This document shows, in pieces, positions 55,085 through 64,000 of a DNA stretch of 64,000 nucleotides. Source of the DNA: Limnephilus marmoratus. Its lineage: Eukaryota > Arthropoda > Insecta > Trichoptera > Limnephilidae. The position numbers were made by a program, and so were the translations under genes. The stretch's first letter is position 1; each line of letters starts with the position of its first letter. The notes beneath the pieces are model-generated. The model saw nothing but the letters and a program-made list of their open reading frames with translations. It had not been told where the DNA came from and did not search any database. The stretch covers positions 67,885,072-67,949,071 of the forward strand of contig OU862907.1 in NCBI GenBank assembly GCA_917880885.1. Reading direction: 5' to 3'.

Positions 55085-56000
55085 GTGAGTTCAGTTACGC
55101 TACTTTTCGATCTGAATGATCTGATTTAGATCTAAAATTAGAGACATGATTAAATCATCAGCCTTTCAAATTTTGAAGGGCTGGGTACTTAAGCTAGTAT
55201 TAAATAAATGTGAGCAATTTCTAATTGTGCTTTTTATTTTACTATAATATCGTTATTTTTCATTGTATTAACACAAAATTGCAAAGGTATAATATACCTA
55301 AGTATATGCAATTCTAATTTTAAGATCAGTGGATATCGAAATTGCAATAAAAAAAAAAATTCCTACTTTTATGTGTTTTTGAATTTAAAAAAGAAATTTA
55401 GGTTACACAGCTTTACGTCACCACCATGTGTTATATTTTTAGTATTGCCATTTGAACTACAGTGGCGCCCCCCTATGTTTTCTACTCTTATTTGACAGAC
55501 TGTACACTAGGGCTAGAGTGAGTCAATTAGTTCAACTTTTGAATTCAGAAACGCCTGGGGTCTCAAAAGTTGCGTTTTACAAAGAAAATGAGAAGTGCAT
55601 ATAATTTTTTTTTTTTAAATAGCTCACTAAAATTCATTGAAAATCAGAGAAAACCTAAGACATTTTTTTTTAATAAAGGTAATTGATGTTATTTGCAATA
55701 ATATAACCTTTCAACATTTCCTTGTTATTAAAAACTGCGTATAGTTGGGAAAAATGAAAAAAAAATTCAAGTTTATGAATACAAGAAAGTCAACAAGAAT
55801 TATGATTTTATCCAGACAAAGTGTTATTTTTCCGTTTTATATTTTCAACATACACATCACAGATGTTTAAAAAATATAATTAGTTCTTTGTACCTATTTC
55901 AGTTATGGAATAAAAATGAAGTTAGCTACAGATCTTTAATTTGGGAGGTGGGAATGGGTACTCATTAAAAATAATATAGATATATAGTGTATTTGCGGCA
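55085..56000. other. No recognisable gene
   Basis: AT-rich spacer with A and T homopolymers. No motif seen. Confidence 0.45.
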
Positions 56001-56068
56001 AGTTCCAGAATAGAAGAGTTTTTCTCAGTATCGCCCTGGTGTAAGATCACCATTCAGAATTGAAACTT
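56001..56068 (+). repeat. Dispersed repeat X copy 2, left part
   Basis: ctcagtatcgccctggtgtaag and accattcagaatt match the reverse complement of 332-390. Interrupted by the gypsy element at ACTT; other parts of the copy appear at 61788-61813 and 62549-62720. Confidence 0.75.
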
Positions 56069-56590
56069 TATAACACAATTGTTGGTAAAAGGTTATTTAT
56101 TTAAAGTAAGTAAGTTCACAGATCACATAATATGGTAAAAATAGTCACAATGTATCAATTCACTAATTAACTGAGCAAGGGATCGGAGGGAACCTTGCCG
56201 TTAGGCTTTGGGAACAACAAAACTGACTGTGGTTCTGCTTAGAGGGTCGTACCATAGGACGAAGCGCAACTAAGGCAGCAGTCGGGGGTCTGGTTGGTGC
56301 TTTACTTATGGTAGTAGAATACTCCTTAGAGGGTCGTGCCAGAGGACGAAGCGCAACTAAGAGAGCGTACTAGCCAAGAGCGAGCTGCAGACGAACTGAC
56401 TAATTTAGGGCGCGCAGCCTGTTATATAGCCCATTCCTTGTTGCGGGGTGTGGTTTATGTAGCGGCTCGAGGGTGGGAGATGCGCAGAAGGCGTCGGCGC
56501 ATCCTGGTTTGCTTAGGGGTGGGTGAGCAGGATGGCGCTGTACGGGGGAAAGAGATGGTGTAGTGGCAAGCGTAAAAACGGCGCGCTACA
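56069..56590 (-). repeat. Gypsy 3' LTR (522 bp)
   Basis: On the minus strand starts TGTAGCGCG and ends GTGTTATA. Four differences from the 5' LTR at 61262-61783 by hand count (for example cacataat/cacttaat and gcggctcg/gcgactcg). Adjacent purine tract at 56591-56604. Confidence 0.95.
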
Positions 56591-56604
56591 TCCTCCCCCT
56601 CTGG
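56591..56604 (-). promoter_or_regulatory. Gypsy polypurine tract
   Basis: The minus strand reads ccagagggggagga directly before the 3' LTR. Confidence 0.85.
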
Positions 56605-56651
56605 ATCGAGGAACGTCCCGTCGAAGATCCAGGTCTGTAGTAGCGTGGCGG

Positions 56652-59600
56652 CTACTTATTCTTCTTTGGTCGACCTCGTTTCCGTAGAGGAATAACCGGA
56701 GCGGGCGGCGGTGTCAAGTGCCCGTGGTATGGAGTCAGTGCTGAGGTGTGGTAGGTGCCTAGCGAGACATCTGGTGCTTCCATTGAAGCTATCTCGTAGC
56801 TCGTTGGTCCATGTTGCTTCAGGATCAGGTAGGGGCCATCGCGTCGTGGTCCTAATTTTGCGCTGAAGCCTCTTGCGGCTTTGCTAAGAGCGTGGGAGTG
56901 GACAAAGACGTGATCTCCGGGCTGGTAATGGGGGTCTTCTCGCGTCTTGTTATCCACGTAATTCTTTTGTTTGTCTTGTTTCTCATCATTGTGGGTCCTG
57001 ACAAGACGTAGGGTATCGGCTAGTTGTAGCAGATGCGGCGTTATCTCGGGGATGAAGTTTTCCGATAAGATAATGCTTCTCAAGTCTCTTCCGACGTCAT
57101 CGGCTGACCTTAGCTCACGTCCAAATGTGAGATAGGCAGCGGAGTATCCGGTGCTCTGACAGAACGCGGTATTCATGGCGAAGCGTATTGATGGAAGGCT
57201 TTCGGCCCATTTTCGGTGTTCTGTGCCAACCAGGATGGCTAGTTGGGGTTTGAGGTTTCGATTTTTCCTCTCGACAGGATTGGCCTCTGGGTGGTAGGCT
57301 GGTGTGAAGGTGTGCTTGATGTCCAGGCAGTAAGTCATCTGCTGCATCACGGCACTCACGAACTGGGTACCGTTGTCGCTTATCAGTCGGCGTGGGGTCC
57401 CGTAGCGTAGGCATACTTCATCAATCAGGACGCGGGCGCAGGTCTCGGCAGTCGCGTCTTTGAGGGGAAATAGTTCTATCCAGCGTGTGGCCACGTCTTC
57501 GATGATGAAGATCCAATTCTTCCCATCCTCGGAAGTTGGGAGTGGTCCGAAGAGGTCGAAGGCTACTTTTTCAAACCTCTGGTTCATTACTGAAGTCTGT
57601 AGGAGGCCGGCGGGTTTTAGGTTTGATGGCTTGTATCTCTGGCACTCCAGACAGTTCTTGACGTATTTCTGTATGTAGGTCCGCATATTCTTCCAAAAGT
57701 ATCGTCTGGCAATTCGTCGAATCGTGCGTTCTACTCCGTAATGCCCAGCGGTAGGGGCATCATGATAGGCCATGAGTATTTGGTGTTGCTCATGCTCGGG
57801 GACGACTAGTTGAGCGTCCTCTTCTTCGATATCGGGTGCATATCGGTACAATACACCGTTTTACATCAGGTAGCCCTTAGTTGTCCAGTAACTAAGGTCT
57901 TCGTTTGGATTGTTGGCTTCAAAACACTCGATAATTTTCTTCAATGCAGTGTCTTTCAATTGTTCTCTGCGGATGTCAGCCGCGTTGCGTACTGGAACGT
58001 CGAGGGTTATCGTGCATAGTGCGCAAATAGAGGGTGGGTCTTCAAGTAATGGTGGTCGTGATAGTGTGTCCGCCACCAGGTTTGAGCGTCCAGGTGTGTA
58101 TTGGATTTTCAGGTTGTAGGGTTGAAGCTGCAGGGCCCATCTTGCAAGGCGACCTGTGGGAGACTTTAACGTCATTAACCACTTCAACGCTTGGTGGTCG
58201 GTAACCACGGTGATTGCTGTTCCTTCAATGTATCCTCGGAACTTTGCAACTGCCCATACGACTGCTAGGGCTTCTCGTTCTGTGGTAGAATAGTTCCTCT
58301 CCGCTGGTAGTAGCAGGCGGCTCGCGTATTCTACCGGATGTTCTTCTAGTCCCTCCCCCTGGACCAAAACTGCTCCTATTGCGTAGCTGCTTGCGTCCTA
58401 CTTTATGATGAATTCCTTGCTTCCATCGGCTTGTCGTAGTATGGGGGCGCTAGTGAGTAGTGCTTTCAGGGTGTCGAAAGCATTCTGCTGTGGGGATTTC
58501 CATTCCCAGGTGGCGTCTTTCTTTATCAAGTCGCTGAGTGGCTTGGCGGTTTTGGCGAACTCGGGTACAAATCGCCTATACCAGGAGCATGTCTGAAGAA
58601 ATGTCTGTAGCTGTTTGACATTGTTTGGCTCCTTCATTTTAGAGATCGCCTCTATCTTCTCCGGATTGGTGCTGATTCCTCCGGGGGTTATTACGTGTCC
58701 TAGATATTTTATGCTTGGACAGCAGAAGTGGCGTTTAACTCGATTTGCAGTGAGATTAAATTCTCGTAGCTTGGTGAACACCTGTTGTAGATCGGCGAGG
58801 TGTTTATCGAAGGTGGGCGAAAGTATGATTATATCGTCCAGGTATGCTAGGATATTGACTTCATCTAGCTCAATCTTAAGTCGGTCAATCATGCGCTGGA
58901 ACGTCCCGGGCGCATTGCGAAGTCCAAATGGCATCTTCAAGAAGCGGTAGAGTCCGAATGGGGTTATAAAGGCCGTCTTGTCACGGTCTTTCTCCAGTAT
59001 CTTGATCTGCCAGTAGCCAGATCGTAGGTCTACTGTAGACATAAAGTTTGACTGCTTTGCCGAGTGTAGCAGGTCATCCATTCTGGGCAGGGGGTACACG
59101 TCTGGTTCCGTTATCGCATTGAGAAGGCGAAAATCAATGCAGATGCGCTTGTTTCCGTCTTTTTTGGGCACCATAACTACAGGTGCGGCCCACGGTGAAT
59201 CTGCTTCTTCTATAATCCCTTGGGTTAACATACTGTTAATCTCGGCGCGGAGTTCTGCTTGGCGGGCTGGCGAGAGCCTGTAAGGGGCTACTGAAATCGG
59301 CGGGTGTTGTCCGGTCTCGATTCGGTGCTCAATTTTTGTCGTAGATGACAGGGTGGCCGAGAAGACAGCGGCGTTGTTGCACAGCAGGCGGTCCAGCTGG
59401 TCCCTCTGGGTAGGTATAAGGTGGGTGGCTTCATCTGGTCGGAGGCTTAGTATTTCGGCGTCCAAGGTACAGAATTCCACTTCATTTCTGGGTTTTCTTG
59501 GGGAGTCATCGAAGAGCCGATAGGAGCGTATCATTACCTCCCTTAGGGCGTCTTCCTCCATCGCGTCCTCGGGAAACAGCTCATTCAGGGCTATCATCTT

Positions 59601-60180
59601 AGCCCAAATGTTAGTGCGAGGCGGTGTCTGTGAGAAAGGGCTCATGAACGGTGGCACGTAGGTCTCACATTCATTGTCCTGTGCTGGTGGGGCGGGCAGA
59701 CGAACCTTAGGCGGTGTCTGTGGGAGAGGGCTCATGAACGGCGGCACGTAGATCTCGCATTCATTGTCCTGTACTGGTGGGGCGGGTAGGCAAACCTTAG
59801 GGAGTTTGTGTGCTCTCACTTCTCCTATCTCGCCAGTCTTTTGACGTTGTCGAATACCTCGGTTTGGTGGTATGGCGTCATTTTCCATATGCAGCATATA
59901 CCGTACTTCGGGGCTGTCCGTGAATGCCCATGCGCGCTGGGGAATGTTTATATCGATCCCCGCGTCTTCGATAAAATCGACGCCTAGGAGTGTTCGATTC
60001 TCGTGTCCTCCTGGGAGCACGATGAAGCTGGTGGGTATCTGTCGGCCTCTTAGTGTCAAGGTGGCTATTGTCTCGACCTCCTGACGTTTAGGGACACCAT
60101 CTGCCAATACGATGTCCATGATGGTTCGCTGGGTTTTGAAATTTTGAGCGATTAGCCGCCGGTGTAGCTCAGCTGACGCT
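56652..60180 (-). pseudogene. Gypsy pol (protease, RT, RNase H, integrase) with two stops
   Basis: All three open segments (60119-58398, 58367-57861, 57851-56652) share one frame. The first has the protease C-half (LLGVDFIEDAGIDI), a proline-rich linker with a 30-residue tandem repeat, and RT with STVDLRSGYWQIKI and the catalytic AYLDDIIIL. A TAG at about 58395 lies just before the RNase H motif DASSYAIGAVLV; TDHQALKWLM follows. A TAA at about 57858 separates the integrase, which has an HHCC finger (GHYGVERTIRRIARRYF ... CLECQRYK), FDLFGPLP, LISDNGTQF and the Glu of NPVERKNRN. The C-terminus is basic (RKRGRPKKNK). Each stop looks like a single-base change. Confidence 0.95.
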
Positions 60181-61159
60181 ATACGCTCAATTTTGCTCCG
60201 GTGTCTACGTGAGCAGTGCCCAGGAAGTTTCCAATCCCGATGTGTAGTATAGGTCTCGCTCGGGGAAGGCCTACTTCATGTATCGAGCAAAAATCGGCTC
60301 GTGGGTGAGGGGTGTCTATTCTCCCTTGGCTGCATTGCGGGCACTTGCTTCTTACCACGCCTGGTTTACCGCAACCGTAGCATGCGAACTTCGCATCACT
60401 GGGTGTCTCCAGCTTCTTGACTGGAGGAGTGTACTTTACGTGCGCTCCTGTATCGTAGCGGGAACGGCACTCCTCGGAACGGTGCCCAAATCTGCGGCAG
60501 TTAGTGCAGCGTAGGCGGCCGTCTGTTCGGTTTTCCATCGCGCGTAGTGGGACGATCTTCGTGCTCTCGTACAGGCTTTCTTCCGCTGCACGGGCTTTTT
60601 GTAGTAGTTCGGCGAAGGTATTGATCGCTTCGCGCGGCACTCTGTCTCGTATCCGGATATTCAGTTGTCCGAATATTAGGTCTATCTGGACCTTCTCTGG
60701 ATGGCTGGGCGGTGGTAGCTCCGCGAGTAACATCCGCTGCTTAGCAATGAACACATCGGTTGACGTTAATGCGTCTTGCTTGCATAAAAATATCTCTGTG
60801 TACACTTTGTACGCTGGCTTCTTAGGGGCGAAAGCATGCCTGAGGAGGGTCGTTGCGCTCTCCCAGTCTCGTACTTCTCCTTTTATGCCGAGCCACCAAG
60901 CGGCGGCGTCTTTCGTAAGTAGCAGTGGTAATCCTTCCAGAGCGCTTGCGTCTTCGATGTTCTCGGCGCACTTGAAGATGGATGCGGCGGCAATAAAACT
61001 CTCGACCGCACTCCTGTCTCTGGTACCATCGAAGCGTGCCGTACAGGTGGTGAATTTACCCGTACGTGTTGGTTCCGACTGCATCCGCTTCATGGAGTTC
61101 ATTAGTTCCGCGAACTGCTCCTGCGTGAAGCAGATGCCAGCACTTTCCTTGGCCTGCAT
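60179..61159 (-). CDS. Gypsy Gag with protease N-terminus
   Basis: 326 residues from an ATG just after the primer site. A retrotransposon gag fold occupies about 45-190 (AAAWWLGIKGEVRDWESATTLL, RMLLAELP), then two zinc motifs: CTNCRRFGHRSEEC near 218 and CYGCGKPGVVRSKC near 258. The frame runs into the protease active site AHVDTGAKLSV and stops. Pol continues in the -1 frame right there, so the protease is split between frames. I see no standard slippery heptamer, so this may be a mutation rather than programmed frameshifting. Confidence 0.9.
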   Translation of the reverse strand: MQAKESAGICFTQEQFAELMNSMKRMQSEPTRTGKFTTCTARFDGTRDRSAVESFIAAASIFKCAENIEDASALEGLPLLLTKDAAAWWLGIKGEVRDWESATTLLRHAFAPKKPAYKVYTEIFLCKQDALTSTDVFIAKQRMLLAELPPPSHPEKVQIDLIFGQLNIRIRDRVPREAINTFAELLQKARAAEESLYESTKIVPLRAMENRTDGRLRCTNCRRFGHRSEECRSRYDTGAHVKYTPPVKKLETPSDAKFACYGCGKPGVVRSKCPQCSQGRIDTPHPRADFCSIHEVGLPRARPILHIGIGNFLGTAHVDTGAKLSV

Positions 61160-61246
61160 TGTGAAACGAGGACTTCGACGTGGTAGCGTCGAAATTTTGT
61201 AGATGCACTGATTTTAATTTTTTTACTTTATGTGTCTGGCCACTAA

Positions 61247-61257
61247 GTTGGGCGCCA
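61247..61257 (-). promoter_or_regulatory. Gypsy primer-binding site, probably tRNA-Lys
   Basis: The minus strand reads TGGCGCCCAAC four bases after the LTR, complementary to the 3' end of insect tRNA-Lys over 11 bases. Confidence 0.7.
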
Positions 61258-61261
61258 GTTT

Positions 61262-61783
61262 TATAACACAATTGTTGGTAAAAGGTTATTTATTTAAAGT
61301 AAGTAAGTTCACAGATCACTTAATATGGTAAAAATAGTCACAATGTATCAATTCACTAATTAACTGAGCAAGGGATCGGAGGGAACCTTGCCGTTAGGCT
61401 TTGGGAACAACAAAACTGACTGTGGTTCTGCTTAGAGGGTCGTACCATAGGACGAAGCGCAACTAAGGCAGCAGTCGGGGGTCTGGTTGATGCTTTACTT
61501 ATGGTAGTAGAATACTCCTTAGAGGGTCGTGCCAGAGGACGAAGCGCAACTAAGAGAGCGTACTAGCCAAGAGCGAGCTGCAGACGAACTGACTAATTTA
61601 GGGCGCGCAGCCTGTTATATAGCCCATTCCTTGTTGCGGGGTGTGGTTTATGTAGCGACTCGAGGGTGGGAGATGCGCAGAAGGCGTCGGCGCATCCTGG
61701 TTTGCTAAGGGGTGGGTGAGCAGGATGGCGCTGTACGGGGGAAAGAGATGGTGTAGTGGCAAGCGTAAAAACGGCGCGCTACA
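61262..61783 (-). repeat. Gypsy 5' LTR (522 bp)
   Basis: See the 3' LTR. Followed at 61784-61787 by the ACTT duplication. Confidence 0.95.
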
Positions 61784-61813
61784 ACTTTGCTTAAAATAGA
61801 CAGGTTTAGTGAC

Positions 61814-62059
61814 CAGGGTATCTAGCATGGTCGATCGATATAGGTTTTATCGAAAATATCGGTAACTTGTCATCGTTCCCGAGCACGGCTGCAGGCCGCT
61901 AACGAACAAATAACAGTTAACGTCAAATAAATTAGGAACCCTTAGTCGTTGTAAACTGTTGTTTGTTCGTTAGCAGCCTGCAGTCGTGCTCAGGAGCGAT
62001 GACAAGTTACCGACATTTTCGATAAAACCTATATCGATCCGACCATGCTAGATACCCTG
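61814..62059. mobile_element. Foldback element, 105-bp arms, 35-bp loop
   Basis: Arms 61814-61918 and 61954-62059 start CAGGGTATCTAGCATGGTCG and are near-perfect inverted copies (gatataggttttatcgaaaat, cggtaacttgtcatcg, gcacgactgcagg-type). No protein. The neighbouring repeat X is interrupted here (gtttagtgac on the left). A target duplication is not evident. Confidence 0.88.
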
Positions 62060-62081
62060 ATCTAATTATTTTTTTTAAATT

Positions 62082-62548
62082 AGTTCCACACAAGAGGCCC
62101 TGAGGAAAACAATTCCCCCAAGGGCCTGTGTCATCTTCGAGTATGCTGTGTGGAGGTTCCTTTTAAGGAAGGAAGGAGAGGAAGCTCTAAGAAAGAAAAG
62201 GATATTAGGGTGGGTAGGAATTTAGGGGTCAGTGTGCGAACTTACGAATCTATCCCTCCCACTGCGGTGAAGGGCAATGTTCCGAGAGAGTACCGCTGGA
62301 TTAGTCAATGCGACTCCTTCGACCATTCTCTCCCGTTCTAGCCTATCATACAGCTGGAGTGCAGACATAATTCTGCCCACCAGCTGCTGCAAAGACCCGG
62401 ACAAACCTCACCCATGGACCCGGGCACCCCGGCTAAGTCACCAAACGTAGCGAACCACTTGGGGTGACCTATTGTAGAGATGTTGGTTATCCAATAAATG
62501 ATTCCTGGGGCGACGGTACCTATACCTGCCTCCCAGATTCCCCTGAAT
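62082..62548 (-). mobile_element. Short LINE derivative, copy 2
   Basis: Minus strand: starts near gaatctgggaggcagg, follows the LINE 5' region (aatcatttattggataacc, cgctacgtttggtgac, caccgcagtgggaggg), then joins to cctccacacagcat, gatgacacaggccc and the 3' hairpin (ggccctt / aagggcc, gaggccctgagg), with an A-rich tail. The whole coding region is missing, as in 52012-52433, but the internal sequence retained differs. Confidence 0.82.
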
Positions 62549-62720
62549 AGCCTGATACCTCCCCACCTTCCTCTTCCTCATCTCCTTCCCCTCCCCACTT
62601 TAGCCTCATAACATACTCCAATTGTTGTGAGGCTAAAGTGCGGATTTAGCCTCACAACAATTAGAGATGTCAGTCTCACTGGCTCCAGACGGGAGCAGTT
62701 GGGACTCTGGTGCGGTAAAG
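62549..62720 (+). repeat. Dispersed repeat X copy 2, right part
   Basis: cctgaatagcc, ccccaccttcctctt, ctccttccc, cataacatactccaattg and gggagcagttgggactct match the reverse complement of 147-305. Contains an extra perfect hairpin at 62620-62662. Confidence 0.75.
62620..62662. repeat. Perfect 18-bp hairpin
   Basis: aattgttgtgaggctaaa and its exact inverse around a 7-base loop (gtgcgga). Absent from copy 1 of repeat X, where only one arm's sequence is present. Confidence 0.9.
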
Positions 62721-63110
62721 TTTGAAATATTCTTAGAACTCCCTTAATAAAAATGATTATATAACAAACATAAAATATTTTCTTACAGCCCCATCTTAGA
62801 TATATTCCAATTCACCGCCCGTCCTACCTCCTCCCCCACTCTTCACTAATCCCTGGTCACGCCTCCACCCCCACTTCAATACCTAATTGTATATTATTTT
62901 GTTATATTAAGTCAGCATGTATTTTTCTCTGGCTGAGGAAAGAACAGTTGTTCCGAAACCAGTTAGGAATTAATAGTAAAAATAATTTAAAAAATATTGC
63001 GCTTCAAATAAAGTAAAATTGTTTCTTTAAATGACTTTTATAATTAAAGTTACCCTTAATTTAATTTAATTTCAGCTTACTTAAACTGTAATATTTAATA
63101 TTAAAATATA
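62721..63110. other. No gene; CTGAGGA-hairpin-GAAAC motif at 62933-62959
   Basis: The motif reads ctgagga, a short hairpin (gaac with gttc), then gaaac, like those at 5160 and 11841. The rest is AT-rich and featureless. Confidence 0.4.
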
Positions 63111-63494
63111 TATACAGGATGTTAAGGGACGTACTTGACTTACTTTAACCAGTGATTCCTGATATTATTTGGAGTAAAAAATGTAAATGAAATTTTGGTC
63201 TCCGGTGATATTTTTGATGTTTTTTCTTTTTTTCTACAAAAACATAAAAAAATGGTAGTTGTTGAACAGTTGGAGGCGGGGTAAGAAGTTCGTCGAACAC
63301 CCGGCTGAGTGACCAGTGACGACATGCGGAAGAAATCTTTTATCTTTTTTTGTTTGATTTTGAAGAAAAAATTTTTAAAAAAAGTAAAAAGAAAATCACT
63401 GGAGATAAAATTTCATTTTTACATTTTTTACTCCAAATAATGTCAGGAATCACTGGTTAAAGTAAGTCAAGTACGTCCCTTAACACCCTGTATA
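63111..63494. mobile_element. Foldback/MITE with TATACAGG ends
   Basis: The left arm from 63115 (caggatgttaagggacgtac, ttgacttactttaaccagtg, attatttggagtaaaaaatg) returns inverted up to 63490. Both ends are flanked by TATA. The arms are about 100 bp and highly similar; the 170-bp centre is AT-rich and non-coding. TA-type targeting suggests a Tc1/mariner-like mover; this is inference. Confidence 0.85.
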
Positions 63495-64000
63495 ATTGTT
63501 ATGGTCCTTCTATAACTATTTTTTTTTCTAAATTGTGTACCTATGTCAAATAATGTTTGTATTTATTTCATAAGTTTTTTGATCATTGTTTACACATTTC
63601 ATTAGAACATTATTTTTTTTGCATGTAAATACTCCTCCTATAAACACGAGCTCATAGAGCTCAACTTACGGAGTAGTAGAATAAAAAATGAATTATTAGG
63701 TATATATCCTTGCATATGTAATCAATTGTAGTGCAAAAACCAAATACTTGAAATTATAAGTTATGACCACTTTCGTATCACACGCCAATTAACGCTCTCC
63801 ATACAATCCGTTCAAACTGTTCACACCTAAGCGGTTTAAGATGAAGTCATAGTAAATAATGCAAAATCATATGTTTTTGTTTTGAAAATTTGATCGCTTA
63901 GAAGTATTGTAGATGCTTCAATTAAATACTGCGTGTAGAACATACCTTGGCCCTTAAAAATATCGGTCATTTTTTTTATAAGTCTTTTAATAAGCCTATA
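63495..64000. other. No recognisable gene
   Basis: AT-rich sequence without motif or repeat partner in the window. Confidence 0.5.

Larger units (their letters stand above)
56069..61783 (-). mobile_element. Ty3/gypsy LTR retrotransposon, recently inactivated
   Basis: Two 522-bp LTRs, a 4-bp ACTT target duplication (56065-56068 and 61784-61787), a gag frame, and a pol frame cut by two stop codons. No envelope gene. LTR divergence is 4 in 522, so it inserted recently and has since lost coding capacity. The total length is 5715 bp. Confidence 0.97.

Overview
This is a eukaryotic, AT-rich, arthropod-type window made almost entirely of transposable elements and satellite DNA. I found no host gene I can name. 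The element mix (copia with an initiator-Met anticodon-arm primer site, BEL/Pao, gypsy, jockey- and R1-like LINEs, ZBED5-like and TTF-finger hATs, a YqaJ-type exonuclease pseudogene, many short foldback elements) and the repeated taggtacctac-type strings fit an insect, most likely a hemipteran such as an aphid. That placement is inference.

Layout. 1-9.4 kb: dispersed repeats, a purine-rich tandem duplication, a 102-bp minisatellite, long featureless AT-rich DNA. 9.4-12.2 kb: 5'-truncated, broken jockey-like LINE. 13.0-16.5 kb: a repeat (R) split by a hAT element (TSD ATCTATAG), which is itself split by a 1.33-kb TTAA-flanked element. 16.8-32.4 kb: a copia retrotransposon with two nested insertions: an intact-looking BEL/Pao element in gag (TSD CAATG, LTRs identical by eye) and a full-length LINE in the integrase. 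32.4-45.5 kb: a satellite array with alternating A/B half-units, interrupted by a 1.13-kb MITE (TSD TAA) and a 5.5-kb hAT (TSD GTCGTTCA). 46-53.5 kb: a 129-bp tandem repeat, then a decayed unnamed mobile-element-like protein gene whose two halves lie about 5 kb apart around a YqaJ pseudogene, a near-perfect inverted repeat of about 340-bp arms, and a short LINE derivative. 53.9-55.1 kb: a 46-bp minisatellite, a TTAA-element fragment, and an 87-bp in-frame repeat between splice-like signals. 56-62.7 kb: repeat X carrying a gypsy element (TSD ACTT), a 246-bp foldback and a second short LINE derivative. 63.1-63.5 kb: another foldback.

The genes do not form a pathway; their relationship is insertion order. 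Hand-counted LTR differences (copia 2/185, gypsy 4/522, BEL none seen) and the nesting suggest the copia came first, then the BEL and the LINE; the BEL element and the polyA-tailed LINE are the candidates for recent activity.
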